A stretch of DNA of 64,000 bases from Poriferisodalis sp965204125 (GCF_965204125.1 NZ_OZ241968.1:1488001-1552000); one strand, 5' to 3'. Positions 36,633 through 45,894 are shown, numbered from the stretch's first letter. Notes: a model not told the origin generated them from the sequence alone. A program made the numbers and translations.

Positions 36633-37719
36633 GCTCGGCGGCCTTCTCTGCGGGTCCGAGCAGTCGACGTACGGCCAGTCCGAGCGCGTGAGCGAGCCTC
36701 ACAGGCACCGCATTGCCGATCTGCCGTTCCATGGACTCATATGTTCCGCAGAACTGATACCCGGCCGGGAACGTCTGCAGCAGCGCCGCTTCACGGAGAC
36801 TCAGCGCACGGTCCTCGGTTGGATGTACGAAGCGGCCACAGGCAGCGGTAGTACACCGCGTCGTCATGGTGGGAGCGGGCCCCTCCAGTGGGATGCGGCT
36901 GTACGGCCCCGTTGATGCCGTGCGTCCGGCGGACTTGAGGCGCTTGTGGCAATCCAGCTGAAGTTCGTCCGGCAGGTCGAAATGATCGCCGCCAGCGGGA
37001 ATCTCACGAAGCCGTTCGAGTACCTGCGGCGTAGGTGTGCGAGCGCGGTGCCAAGGGTCTGCTGTGTCTGCGATATCGCCAGCCTGGGCGATGACTTGGC
37101 TCGCGTGCGGCACGTCGAGCGAGAAGGATGTCGGCAGTAGTTCTTGCAACGTCCCGGGAAACCCAATGGCTCGGTCGCGAATCGCAATGCCGATCAGCCG
37201 TCGCCGTCGCTGAGGGACACCGAAGTCCAAGGCGTCAACGATCCAAGAACTGAAGCGGTAGCCGTGTTCAACCGCCTGCTCCCGGAGGTCCTCCCATCGC
37301 GGATCGCGGGCGAGACCGGGCACGTTCTCAATCAGAATCGCCGCCGGCTGCATCTCCGCCGCGAAGCGCCATACCTCCGTGATCAGATCGTTCCGCTCAT
37401 CAGCGCTGTCACGTGAGCCCAGCGACGAGAACCCTTGGCACGGCGGGCACGCCGTCAGCAGGGACAACTCAGACCGACCGAGCCGGAGCTGTCTCAGAAA
37501 CTCCGCCGGGTCCACGTTCGAAATGTCGTCGATCAAGACCGGCACACACGGGTGATTCTCCGAGAATGTGCTTGCCGCTGTCTCGTCATTCTCAATCGCG
37601 CCGACGACGCGGAATCCCGCATCGCCTAGCCCTTGGGTCGAACCGCCCGCTCCCGCAAATAGGTCGACGGCGGTGAGTTCGGCGTCTTCGGCCACAGGGA
37701 TGCTCGCCTCGCCAAGCAC
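36625..37719 (-). CDS. DNA (cytosine-5)-methyltransferase
   Basis: About 364 aa from GTG 37719. All signature motifs are present in order: I DLFAGAGGSTQGLG (SAM binding), IV LLTACPPCQGFSSLG (catalytic Cys), VI ILIENVPGLA, VIII QRRRRLIGIA, a short target-recognition region, then IX/X SLREAALLQTFP and RQIGNAVPVRLA. It would place 5-methylcytosine on an unknown site. It is the first gene of a reverse-strand cassette with the GHKL-nuclease protein and is divergent from hsdM. Confidence 0.93.
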   Translation of the reverse strand: MLGEASIPVAEDAELTAVDLFAGAGGSTQGLGDAGFRVVGAIENDETAASTFSENHPCVPVLIDDISNVDPAEFLRQLRLGRSELSLLTACPPCQGFSSLGSRDSADERNDLITEVWRFAAEMQPAAILIENVPGLARDPRWEDLREQAVEHGYRFSSWIVDALDFGVPQRRRRLIGIAIRDRAIGFPGTLQELLPTSFSLDVPHASQVIAQAGDIADTADPWHRARTPTPQVLERLREIPAGGDHFDLPDELQLDCHKRLKSAGRTASTGPYSRIPLEGPAPTMTTRCTTAACGRFVHPTEDRALSLREAALLQTFPAGYQFCGTYESMERQIGNAVPVRLAHALGLAVRRLLGPAEKAAEHD

Positions 37720-37978
37720 GTCGTCAAGCTAGCGCTGCGGTCTTTGTTCGCTCATCTGGTTTTCGAAACGTTGCGTCAGATCACAGGAGGGGCCTGACAG
37801 CAGAGGGCCTGGCACGTCCGGCACAACCAGCCAGACGAGAGAGAGCGGACGAACCGTGGTGTTACTTGCGGCGGGCAGTGGCCTTCTTGGCCAGCGCGGT
37901 TGGCGAAGCCAGTCTGCGCCGTCTCTGGGCTGCTCCACCAACACAGGGTCCGTGGGTGATCCGGCGTAGCGTGAACCG

Positions 37979-39418
37979 GTGCCTGCACAGGATCCGAGGG
38001 CGTTGGTGCAGAAGCTGTGGGACTTCTGCGACGTGCTGCGCGACGACGGCTTGTCCTACGGCGACTACCTGGAGCAGCTCACGTACTTGCTGTTCCTGAA
38101 GATGGCCGATGAGCAGTACGTGTTGCTCGGAGGCGACCGCATCGTGCCGGTCGAGCACGACTGGCAGTCGTTGCTGAGCCGTTCGGGTTCGGAGCTCGAA
38201 GACCATTACAGCGATGCGCTGGCCGCGCTGGGCACCGGCGGGGACATGCTCGGCGTGGTGTTCCACAAGGCCCGGAACCGCATCCAGACGCCCGCGAAGC
38301 TCGAACAGCTCATCAAAGAGTTCATCGATCAGCACGAGTGGATGAGCTACGACGCGGACCTCAAGGGCGACGCGTACGAAGGCCTGATCGAGAAGACCGC
38401 TCAGGAAGGTGCCAGGGGGGCAGGCCAGTACTTCACGCCCCGAGCGCTCATCAACGCCATCGTCGACGTGATGCAGCCCGAACCCGGCCACCGCATCTGC
38501 GACCCTGCATGCGGCACGGGCGGGTTCTTTCTTGGCGTGTACCGGTCGATCGTCGAGCGGCACTCGCCACTGGAGCCCGACCAGGCCGAGCACTTGCGCT
38601 CGGGTGCGTTCACCGGTTGGGAGATCGCTGACCTGCCTGCCCGACTCTGTGCGATGAACATGCTGCTGCACGGCATCGAGAGCCCCGAGTCGGACTCACC
38701 GATCGTCGTGGACGACGCGCTGCGGGAATCACCGGGCAGGCCGTTCGACATGGTGCTGACCAACCCGCCGTTCGGCCGGTCGTCGTCGGACAGCTACGAG
38801 CGGGAAGACTTCTGGGCGACCACCCGCAACAAGCAGCTCAACTTCGTCCAGCACGTCGTGAGCCTGCTGCGCATCGGTGGCGACGCTGCCGTGGTGGTGC
38901 CCGACAACGTGTTGTTCGAGGCTGGTGCCGGCGAGACGATCCGCCGCCGACTGCTGCACGACTGCGAGGTCCACACGCTGCTGCGACTGCCGACGGGGAT
39001 CTTCTATGCCCAGGGCGTGAAGGCCAACGTGCTGTTCTTCCGCCGCCGCGAGGGCGCGGAGGATCCTTGGACCCGTCAGCTGTGGGTGTATGACCTGCGC
39101 ACTAACAAGCACTTCACGCTCAAGCAGAACCCGCTCGCCAGAGCCGATCTGGATGACTTCGTCTCCTGCTACCGACCCGACGCCCGCCACAAGCGCACCG
39201 AGTCCGAACGGTTCAAGCGTTACACATACGACGAGCTGATCGCCCGCGACAAAGTCAGCCTCGACCTGTTCTGGCTCCGAGACGAGAGCCTCGAAGACGC
39301 TGACAACCTGCCACCCCCCGATGTCCTCGCCGCCGAGATCGCCGAGGACCTCGAAGCCGCCCTCGCCGAAATCCAAGCCCTCTCGGAAAGCCTCGCCACC
39401 TCGACCAATCCTGAGTGA
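37979..39418 (+). CDS. hsdM: Type I restriction enzyme, M (N6-adenine methylase) subunit
   Basis: About 479 aa from GTG 37979. The N-terminal helical HsdM domain is VQKLWDFCDVLRDDGLSYGD then YLEQLTYLLFLKMADEQ. The methylase core has GAGQYFTPRALINAIVD, SAM motif ICDPACGTGGFFL and catalytic DMVLTNPPFG. It modifies host sites with HsdS. It is separated from hsdR-hsdS by two unknown genes and a three-gene opposite-strand cassette. The 259-nt gap upstream holds no clear gene. Confidence 0.93.
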   Translation: MPAQDPRALVQKLWDFCDVLRDDGLSYGDYLEQLTYLLFLKMADEQYVLLGGDRIVPVEHDWQSLLSRSGSELEDHYSDALAALGTGGDMLGVVFHKARNRIQTPAKLEQLIKEFIDQHEWMSYDADLKGDAYEGLIEKTAQEGARGAGQYFTPRALINAIVDVMQPEPGHRICDPACGTGGFFLGVYRSIVERHSPLEPDQAEHLRSGAFTGWEIADLPARLCAMNMLLHGIESPESDSPIVVDDALRESPGRPFDMVLTNPPFGRSSSDSYEREDFWATTRNKQLNFVQHVVSLLRIGGDAAVVVPDNVLFEAGAGETIRRRLLHDCEVHTLLRLPTGIFYAQGVKANVLFFRRREGAEDPWTRQLWVYDLRTNKHFTLKQNPLARADLDDFVSCYRPDARHKRTESERFKRYTYDELIARDKVSLDLFWLRDESLEDADNLPPPDVLAAEIAEDLEAALAEIQALSESLATSTNPE

Positions 39419-39530
39419 GCGACGCGCTCCGCTCCTGCTTTCTCGAACCCGATCGATGAGTCAAGGACGGTGGGTGGCACGCGTCCGGTGAGACGATGCA
39501 TGGGCAACTTGTGCCTCAACCGTTGTTCCA

Positions 39531-40436
39531 TCACTCCGGCGGTAGGAGTTCGCGTAGCTCTTCCACAGTGAGGGTTCGGTGCTTGCGTCGATGGAGCATG
39601 GCGTGACAGTTGGGGCACACCGGCCGCAAATCTTTGATGGGGTCGACGCGATAGTTGGGAATTTTCGCGACTTGATGCAACGGAATGACGTGGTGAACGT
39701 GCATGTAGCCGCGGCCGAGTTCGCCGTAGCGTTCCTCGAAGTCAACATCACAGACTTGGCAGCGGTGGCCGTAGTGCTCAAGGCAGACCGAACGAGCCCA
39801 GCTGTTGCGCTCGTAGCGGTTCACCTCCACGCGCTTCGTCGACCCCTCCGGCACCGTTAGGCCATCGGCCGCTCGCGCCCCGGCCTCATCACCCGAGAGC
39901 GGAGGGACGGCCGTAGCGGCCAGACGGTCCGCGGCACCAATTGCTCCGATTTGACGCACGGTGCCCCGGGTCTTCTTCCGAATCCATTCTCGGAGCTCGT
40001 CGTCCAAGGCGCATATGTGGATCTTGGTGTCGAGCCATTCGACAGGGATTCGATGCAGTGTTCCCGGTTCCTGGGCGGCGTCGAACTGATATAGGCCCGT
40101 AACCGTCCCGATAGCGACGTGCTGATTTCCGCTGCGGTCATTGAGGGGCAGAACGACGATGTCACCTAGCTTGATCTCGGTTCGGAACCTCCACAGTTGC
40201 CCGGCGTGGTTGCCAATCTTGCGTCGGTTGGCCTCCAGTCCGGGAGTGAGAACATCGATGTCATCTTTGAGTTCTTCAATGTTCGCGTAGGTGCCGAGAT
40301 CCGGAAGCTGATCCCATGCAAAGGTCGCAACGCCGTTTCGCAGATTGTGCTCGACGTACTCGCCATTCTCCCCGGCGCGAACGACCCAGGCTCTAGCTCG
40401 GCGCAACCGTCCACCTTCCGCGGCCACGTCAACCAC
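39531..40436 (-). CDS. HNH endonuclease with modified-base-sensor-like N-terminus
   Basis: About 301 aa. The C-terminal HNH domain reads CQVCDVDFEERYG, MHVHHVIPLHQ, KDLRPVCPNCHAMLHR, with two CxxC zinc knuckles and the catalytic HH. The N-terminal 150 residues (ARAWVVRAGENGEYVEHNLR, then AGQLWRFRTEIKLGDIVVLP) resemble the EVE/PUA-like N-terminal module of Mrr-type and related restriction proteins. That suggests cutting of modified foreign DNA (type IV-like), an inference. It is convergent with hsdM and tail-to-head with the MoaD-like gene. Confidence 0.8.
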   Translation of the reverse strand: MVDVAAEGGRLRRARAWVVRAGENGEYVEHNLRNGVATFAWDQLPDLGTYANIEELKDDIDVLTPGLEANRRKIGNHAGQLWRFRTEIKLGDIVVLPLNDRSGNQHVAIGTVTGLYQFDAAQEPGTLHRIPVEWLDTKIHICALDDELREWIRKKTRGTVRQIGAIGAADRLAATAVPPLSGDEAGARAADGLTVPEGSTKRVEVNRYERNSWARSVCLEHYGHRCQVCDVDFEERYGELGRGYMHVHHVIPLHQVAKIPNYRVDPIKDLRPVCPNCHAMLHRRKHRTLTVEELRELLPPE

Positions 40437-40438
40437 TC

Positions 40439-40690
40439 TTATCCGCCCGCGAGCGGGCGGACTAAGTGCACCTCTGACGTTGGAGTGAGGGCTTCGAGCC
40501 AGGGGTCGGGGATGATCTCGCCGTCGATGGCGACTGCCGTCGAGGACGTCTCGACGAGGTGTGCGTTGAGCGACGGGTAGAGCTCTGCGAGCTGACGCAC
40601 CAGGTCGCGCACATTCGCAGCGTCGATGGTGACCTCAGATGTGCCGCCGGTGTGCTGGCGCTGGTCGGTCGAGAAATGAACGACCGCCAT
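40439..40690 (-). CDS. MoaD/ThiS-family sulfur carrier
   Basis: 83 aa with a beta-grasp pattern: EVTIDAANVRDLVRQLAELY, then DGEIIPDPWLEAL and VHLVRPLAGG. The terminal Gly-Gly is the residue adenylated and thiocarboxylated in molybdopterin synthesis. It follows the molybdenum hydroxylase large subunit by 42 nt on the same strand and may be a dedicated carrier for cofactor supply. The palindrome 40442-40459 is simply the codons for RPLAGG. Confidence 0.75.
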   Translation of the reverse strand: MAVVHFSTDQRQHTGGTSEVTIDAANVRDLVRQLAELYPSLNAHLVETSSTAVAIDGEIIPDPWLEALTPTSEVHLVRPLAGG

Positions 40691-40732
40691 CGAGTCGCCT
40701 CGATGAATCGGCTCAGCGAGCTCGGGCTGCGA

Positions 40733-43006
40733 TCAGCTCTCGGCGGCCGTCAGCGCTTCCAGCACTCGCGGTGGCGAGAGCGGCAGATCGCTGATGCGCA
40801 CGCCGGTGGCATCGGCCACGGCGTTGGCCATCACCGGCAGCGGCGGCACGATGCCCACCTCGCCGACGCCGCGCACGCCGTAGGGATGCGACGGGTTCGG
40901 CACCTCCACGATGCAGGTCTCGATCATCGGCAGGTCCGATGCCACCGGGATGCGGTAGTCGAGGAATCCCGGGTTCTCGAGGTTGCCGTCGTCGGAGTAG
41001 ATGTACTCCTCATTGAGCGCCCAGCCAATGCCCTGCACCACGCCGCCCTGCATCTGGCCTTCCACGTAGCTCGGGTGGATCGCCGTGCCAGCGTCTTGCG
41101 CGGTGGTGTAGCGCTCGACGGTCACCCGCCCGGTCTCCTGGTCAACTGACACGTCGGCGACCTGGACCGAGAAGGCCGGGCCGGCACCCCGGGCATTCAG
41201 CGACGCAGTGGCGCCCAGCGGGCCGCCGGTGCGTTTGGCGTTGCCGGTGATGGCGGCCAGCGTCAGCGGTTCCTGCTCGCCAGGTCCGTGCACGGCCGAG
41301 CCGTCCACCCATTCGACCTCTTCCACATCGCAATCCCAGGTCTTGGCCGCACGCTTGCGCAGCTGCTCCTTGAGATCCCGGCAGGCCTCCACGACCGCCA
41401 TGCCCGTCGCGAACGTGGCGCGGCTGCCCTCGGTCACGTCGGTGAAGCCGACTACCTCGGTGTCGCCCACGACTGGCTGGATCAGGTGCACGTCGAGGCC
41501 CAGCTCCTCGGCGGCCATCAGCGCCATCGACGCCCGGCTGCCGCCGATGTCGGGGCTGCCGGTGATCACCGTGGCGGTGCCGTTCTCGTTCAGGTTGACC
41601 GTCGCGCTCGACGCCTCGCCGATGTTGAACCAGAAACCGCTGGCCACACCGCGGCCCTGCCCTTCGGGCAGCTCCGACTGGTAGTGGTCGCTGTCGCGGA
41701 TCGCTTCGAGGCACTCGCGCAGGCCGATCATCGGCCACTTGGGCCCGTACGGCGTCGGGTCGCCCTGCGAGGGGCAGTTCTGGATGCGGAGGTCGAGCGG
41801 GTCCATGCCGACACGCGCCGCGATCTCGTCGACCACCGAGTCCATCGCGAATGCTGCTGCAGGCGCCGAGGGGGCCCGGTAGGCCACGTTGACCGGCCGG
41901 TTGAGCACCACGTCGAAGCCCTCCACATAGAGGTGATCGAGGGTGTAGGCCGACACGACGCACATGCAGCCGAGCATCGCCGCGATGCCCTGGAAGGCCC
42001 CGTTCTCGTATGCCAGCCAGGCCTTCGCCGTGGTGATGGTGCCGTCGTCGCGGGCGCCGACCTTCATCTTGATGATGGCCCCGGGTGCCGGGCCGGTTGC
42101 CCGGAACACGTCCTCACGGCTCATCACGATCTTGACCGGGCGGCCGGCCTTCGTCGACAGCAGCGCCGCCACCGGCTCGATGTAGATCGTCGTCTTGCCG
42201 CCGAAGCCGCCGCCGATCTCGGCCGGGATCACCTTGATGCGCGAGGTATCCCAGCCCAGCACCGTGGCTGTCGACGAGCGCACCATGAAGTGGCCCTGGG
42301 AGGAGGCCCAGATGACCGCCTTGCCTTCCTGGTCGCAGTCGACCACACAGGCGTGCGGCTCGATGTAGCCCTGGTGCACCGCCTGGGTCGAGAACTCCCG
42401 CTCGATCACGATGTCGGCCTCGGCGAAACCTTGCTCGACATCGCCGCGCTCGTACACCGTGCGGGCCGCGATGTTCGACGGCTCGGTGGGCCGCGGCTCG
42501 ACACCGCGCGTGAACAGGTTGTCGTGCAGCACTGGCGCGTCGTCGGCCATCGCGTCGGAGATGTTCAGCACGTGGGGGAGCAGCTCGTAGGTGACCTCGA
42601 TGGCCTCCGCCGCTGCCTTGGCCTCGCGCCGGGTGGACGCCGCTACCGCAGCCACGGCGTGGCCGCTGTACAGCACCGTGTCGCGGGCGATGACCGTGCA
42701 CATCAGGTTGCGCGTCGCGCCCTTGGGCGGTGCTTCGGGGAAATCGGCCCCGGTGACCACCGCTTTCACGCCGGGCATCGCCTCGGCTGCTGAGGTGTCG
42801 ATCGAGACGATCCGTGCGTGGGGATGCGGCGAGCGCAGGATGTGCCCGTACAGCATTCCCGGCAGGTTCAGATCGGCCGCGTAGCGGGCCTTGCCGGCGA
42901 CCTTGTCGAGCCCGTCATGGCGGACGGGGCGGGTGCCGACCCAGCGGTAGCCGCTGGCTCCGTTGCCGTTGGTTCCGGTGCTTGCAGCAGCTTCAGTAGT
43001 GCTCAT
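40733..43006 (-). CDS. Molybdenum hydroxylase large subunit (xanthine/CO dehydrogenase family)
   Basis: About 757 aa: VGTRPVRHDGLDKVAGKARY, LPGMLYGHILRSPHPHARI, QGHFMVRSSTATVLG, GGGFGGKT, AYRAPSAPAAAFAMDSVVDE and the terminal PYGVRGVGEVG (catalytic Glu). The active-site loop is AYRAPSAP, not the AYxCSFR of form I CO dehydrogenase, so it is an XdhA/form II-like hydroxylase. Possible substrates include purines, nicotinate-like heterocycles and aldehydes. It is the third gene of a FAD, 2Fe-2S, Mo operon. Confidence 0.88.
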   Translation of the reverse strand: MSTTEAAASTGTNGNGASGYRWVGTRPVRHDGLDKVAGKARYAADLNLPGMLYGHILRSPHPHARIVSIDTSAAEAMPGVKAVVTGADFPEAPPKGATRNLMCTVIARDTVLYSGHAVAAVAASTRREAKAAAEAIEVTYELLPHVLNISDAMADDAPVLHDNLFTRGVEPRPTEPSNIAARTVYERGDVEQGFAEADIVIEREFSTQAVHQGYIEPHACVVDCDQEGKAVIWASSQGHFMVRSSTATVLGWDTSRIKVIPAEIGGGFGGKTTIYIEPVAALLSTKAGRPVKIVMSREDVFRATGPAPGAIIKMKVGARDDGTITTAKAWLAYENGAFQGIAAMLGCMCVVSAYTLDHLYVEGFDVVLNRPVNVAYRAPSAPAAAFAMDSVVDEIAARVGMDPLDLRIQNCPSQGDPTPYGPKWPMIGLRECLEAIRDSDHYQSELPEGQGRGVASGFWFNIGEASSATVNLNENGTATVITGSPDIGGSRASMALMAAEELGLDVHLIQPVVGDTEVVGFTDVTEGSRATFATGMAVVEACRDLKEQLRKRAAKTWDCDVEEVEWVDGSAVHGPGEQEPLTLAAITGNAKRTGGPLGATASLNARGAGPAFSVQVADVSVDQETGRVTVERYTTAQDAGTAIHPSYVEGQMQGGVVQGIGWALNEEYIYSDDGNLENPGFLDYRIPVASDLPMIETCIVEVPNPSHPYGVRGVGEVGIVPPLPVMANAVADATGVRISDLPLSPPRVLEALTAAES

Positions 43007-43057
43007 GTTCTGGTGTCCTTCTGCGGTGTCGGGTGAGTCTCAGCCAGCCGATGTCAA

Positions 43058-43537
43058 TCAGGCTGGGGTACGGATCTGGACGGCGGCCTCGAGCACCGAG
43101 CGCACGATCTTGTCGTAGCCGGTGCAGCGGCACAGGTTGCCGGCGAGCGCGTAGCGCACTTCGGTCTCAGTGGGGTCGGGGTTCTCGTCGAGGAGCGCCT
43201 TGGCGGCGATGAGGAACCCGGGTGTGCAGATGCCGCATTGCAGCGCAGCTCCTTCGAGGAAGCACTGCTGCAGCGGGTGCAGTTCATCTGCGCTGGCGAG
43301 ACCTTCGCAGGTAGTGATGGCGGCGCCGTCGGCCTCGGGGGCGAAGATCAGGCAGGCACACTGCAGGCGCCCGTTCATGATGACCGAGCAGGCGCCGCAG
43401 TCACCGGTGCCGCAGCCTTCCTTGGCCCCGATCAATCCCAGCTCGTCCCGCAGGGCATTGAGCAGCGATTCGCCGTCTTCGGTCAGAAAATCAACGGCGT
43501 CGCCGTTGACCTCGCAGTTCACATGTGTGCGGCTCAT
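43058..43537 (-). CDS. Molybdenum hydroxylase 2Fe-2S subunit
   Basis: 159 aa. The plant-type ferredoxin cluster KEGCGTGDCGACSVIMNGR ligates the outer 2Fe-2S. The second domain ligates the inner cluster through CGICTPGF and CRCTGYDKI. It passes electrons from the Mo centre to FAD. Its ATG (43537) overlaps the FAD subunit stop (ATGA). Confidence 0.92.
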   Translation of the reverse strand: MSRTHVNCEVNGDAVDFLTEDGESLLNALRDELGLIGAKEGCGTGDCGACSVIMNGRLQCACLIFAPEADGAAITTCEGLASADELHPLQQCFLEGAALQCGICTPGFLIAAKALLDENPDPTETEVRYALAGNLCRCTGYDKIVRSVLEAAVQIRTPA

Positions 43538-44415
43538 CAGGACGCTCCGTTCTGTCCGTTGCGTGTGCGAATCCGGTCGGCGGCAATGCCGGCGGCTCGA
43601 CGGGTGAGCACGCCGGCGACCTGGCGCCGGTAGTTGATCGTGCCCCGCTTGTCGTCGATGGGGTTGCAGGCATCGCTGGCGGCTGCGGCTGCGGCGGCCA
43701 ACGCTGCGTCGTCGAGGCTGCTGCCCACGAGCGCCGCCTCTGCGGCAGGCACCCGCACGACGGTGGGCGCCACCGCGCCGAGCGCGACCGAGGCCGCGCT
43801 CACATTGCCGCTGTCGTCCAGCGTGAGTCGCACCCCGGCACCCACCACGGCGATGTCCATCTCGGTGCGAGGGATGAGTCGCAGGTAGGCGTCGGAGGTG
43901 CCGCCGGCTGGCCGGGCGAGCTCGAAGCACACCACGATCTCGTCATGCGCCAGCGATGTCTGGCCGGGCCCGGTCACCACGTCGGCGACGGGCACCCGCC
44001 GCTCGCCGTCCGCGCCTGCGATCACGGCCACCGCATCGTTCACCACTAGGGCAGGCACGGAGTCGGCAGCGGGGGAGGCGTTGCAGAGGTTCCCGCCGAG
44101 GCTGGAGCGGTTCTGGATCTGGTCGGACCCGATGAGTCCTGCAGCCTCGGTCAGGCCTGGGAAGTCGGCAGCAAAGGCGGCGTTGGACGTCAGCGCCGAG
44201 CTGGGGGCCGCAGCACCCACCTGCCAGGTGTCGCCGTCGAGGCTCACCGACATGAGACGGTCGATCTTCTTGAGGTCGATCACCATCGACGGCTCAGGCC
44301 GCCCGGCGCGCATCTGCGGCACGACGTCGGTTGCGCCTGCGAACACGATGGCATCGGCGTCGCCGGCCAGCAGTGTCCTCGCCTCGTCAATGGTGGTCGG
44401 CGCGGCATATTTCAT
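43537..44415 (-). CDS. Molybdenum hydroxylase FAD-binding subunit
   Basis: About 292 aa from ATG 44415: MKYAAPTTIDEARTLLAGDA, the FAD motif IVFAGATDVVPQ, and RSSLGGNLCNASPAAD. The C-terminal CO-dehydrogenase flavoprotein domain ends NYRRQVAGVLTRRAA. It is the first gene of the operon and transfers electrons from the 2Fe-2S subunit to an acceptor. The open frame extends upstream, but family similarity begins here. Confidence 0.9.
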   Translation of the reverse strand: MKYAAPTTIDEARTLLAGDADAIVFAGATDVVPQMRAGRPEPSMVIDLKKIDRLMSVSLDGDTWQVGAAAPSSALTSNAAFAADFPGLTEAAGLIGSDQIQNRSSLGGNLCNASPAADSVPALVVNDAVAVIAGADGERRVPVADVVTGPGQTSLAHDEIVVCFELARPAGGTSDAYLRLIPRTEMDIAVVGAGVRLTLDDSGNVSAASVALGAVAPTVVRVPAAEAALVGSSLDDAALAAAAAAASDACNPIDDKRGTINYRRQVAGVLTRRAAGIAADRIRTRNGQNGAS

Positions 44416-44676
44416 GCGGATAGCTCCCGATCCGTTGGGTGTTGCGTCATGTGTCGACGCACCGTCTCCCGGCGGTTGCGTCGCTCGCGCCGCCTGCGGG
44501 CGACGGCGCGCACGGCAGCGGACGTTAGTTGCGCTGAGCCGTGCTCGTCGCATCAACCGTCGCCGGCGACCGCCCGCACCGTGGCTTCCTGTCGCAAACG
44601 AGCCAAGAACCGTCGTTGACGAGCGGCAATCATGTGGAGCCGCGGCGGCGTCCGCGGGCGAACCGAGGAGCGGGTC

Positions 44677-45702
44677 ATGGCTGGAGAAACGAACACGGCG
44701 CGGGTGTCGGACTGCGTGGTGCTTGCCGAGGTCCCCGACGGACCGCTCAGCGCCGAGCACTTCGCGTTGCAGCCCGAAGATGTACCCGAACCCGGACCGG
44801 GCGAGGTGCTCGTGCGGGTTCAGGCGATCACGATCGGCGCGGGACAGCGAGCCGGCCTGCAGGGCAGTGCCAGCTACGCGGGCGCCCCGGAAGCGGGTGT
44901 GGTCATGCGAGGCACGGGTGCCGGCATCGTGGAGGCGTCGAATGCCGACGGCATCAGCGTCGGCGACACCGTCGTGGGCTGGACCGGCTGGCGCCGCCAC
45001 GCGGTGATGGCCGCCGACGAGCTGCGTGTCGCGGACGGCGCACTCGATCCCGCCCTGCACCTCGGTGTGCTCGGCACCAACGGGCTCACCGCCTACTTCG
45101 GCCTGCTCGATGTCGGGCGCCCAGAAGCGGGCGAGACCGTGGTGGTGTCCGCGGCGGCGGGATCGGTGGGCCACATTGCCGGGCAGATCGCCAAGGCGCA
45201 GGGTTGCCGGGTGGTCGGCGTGGCCGGCTCGGATGAGAAGTGCTCGCTGCTGGTCGACGAGCTGGGCTTCGACGTGGCGATCAACCGGCACTCGCCCGAC
45301 TTCCGGGCCGAATTCCGGGCGGCCACGCCCGACCGCATCAACGTGTACTTCGACAACACGGGCGGCGAGATCCTCGGCTCCGCGCTCTTCCGCATGGCCA
45401 CGTTCGGCCGCATCGTCTGCTGCGGAGCGGTCTCGGCCTACGACACTGCGAGCCCCGATCCCAGCCCGCGAGGCATCCCGGGTCTGCTGGTGAACAACCA
45501 GGTGCGCATGCAGGGCTTCATCGTGTTCTCCTACGCCGATCGCTATGACGAGGCCCGCAGCCAGATGCGCGAGTGGATCGATGCCGGGTCGCTCGTGCCC
45601 CGCCATGTCACCTACGACGGGCTCGATACTGCGGGTGGTGCCTTCGTCGACCTGCTCGGCGGACGCACCGTCGGCACCACCATCGTCCGCCTCGGCGACT
45701 GA
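44677..45702 (+). CDS. Zinc-independent MDR oxidoreductase (CurA/PTGR-like)
   Basis: About 341 aa from ATG 44677, with GAGGAG upstream. It has the N-terminal GroES-like fold (EDVPEPGPGEVLVRVQAITI), then LGVLGTNGLTAYFGLLDVGR, the NADPH motif VVSAAAGSVGHIAGQIAKAQ, and NVYFDNTGGEILGSAL with RIVCCGAVSAYD. No zinc ligands are present. Members reduce alpha,beta-unsaturated ketones and aldehydes. It is divergent from the molybdenum hydroxylase operon across a 261-nt region with no gene seen. It is the last gene before the rplC operon. Confidence 0.88.
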   Translation: MAGETNTARVSDCVVLAEVPDGPLSAEHFALQPEDVPEPGPGEVLVRVQAITIGAGQRAGLQGSASYAGAPEAGVVMRGTGAGIVEASNADGISVGDTVVGWTGWRRHAVMAADELRVADGALDPALHLGVLGTNGLTAYFGLLDVGRPEAGETVVVSAAAGSVGHIAGQIAKAQGCRVVGVAGSDEKCSLLVDELGFDVAINRHSPDFRAEFRAATPDRINVYFDNTGGEILGSALFRMATFGRIVCCGAVSAYDTASPDPSPRGIPGLLVNNQVRMQGFIVFSYADRYDEARSQMREWIDAGSLVPRHVTYDGLDTAGGAFVDLLGGRTVGTTIVRLGD

Positions 45703-45724
45703 GCGATATGGCCTGACCACGAGG

Positions 45725-45753
45725 TTGGGGCGGTCGTGGGGGGTCGGTAACCT
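45725..45753 (+). promoter_or_regulatory. Candidate promoter of the rplC (displaced S10) operon
   Basis: TTGGGG (45725-45730), a 17-nt spacer and TAACCT (45748-45753) match the spacing of the other ribosomal promoters in the window. This would make the rplC operon independent of rpsJ, with a leader of about 255 nt. Confidence 0.5.
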
Positions 45754-45894
45754 GCTTCATTCGCGGCGCGGACTTCCTGCGTCGAACTGACGTCCGGCAA
45801 GGCCGGATGCCTCCCCGCTACGGGTCGGGTGTTCGGAACCGGTCGGCACAACCTCAGAACCGCTCCGCCGGCGCAGCCGTGCGGAGCGTTCGCA

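Noticed and set aside
37862..37978. Reverse-strand frame ending ALAKKATARRK, like the tail of a DNA-binding protein
   Set aside because: No upstream similarity to any such protein was seen and the frame runs antisense through hsdM. At most it is a gene relic; not supportable.
40442..40459. Perfect GC-rich palindrome similar to the hairpin after rpsJ, considered as another copy of the island repeat
   Set aside because: It is exactly the codons for the C-terminal RPLAGG of the MoaD-like protein. Similarity to the rpsJ trailer is limited to a short GC-rich core.
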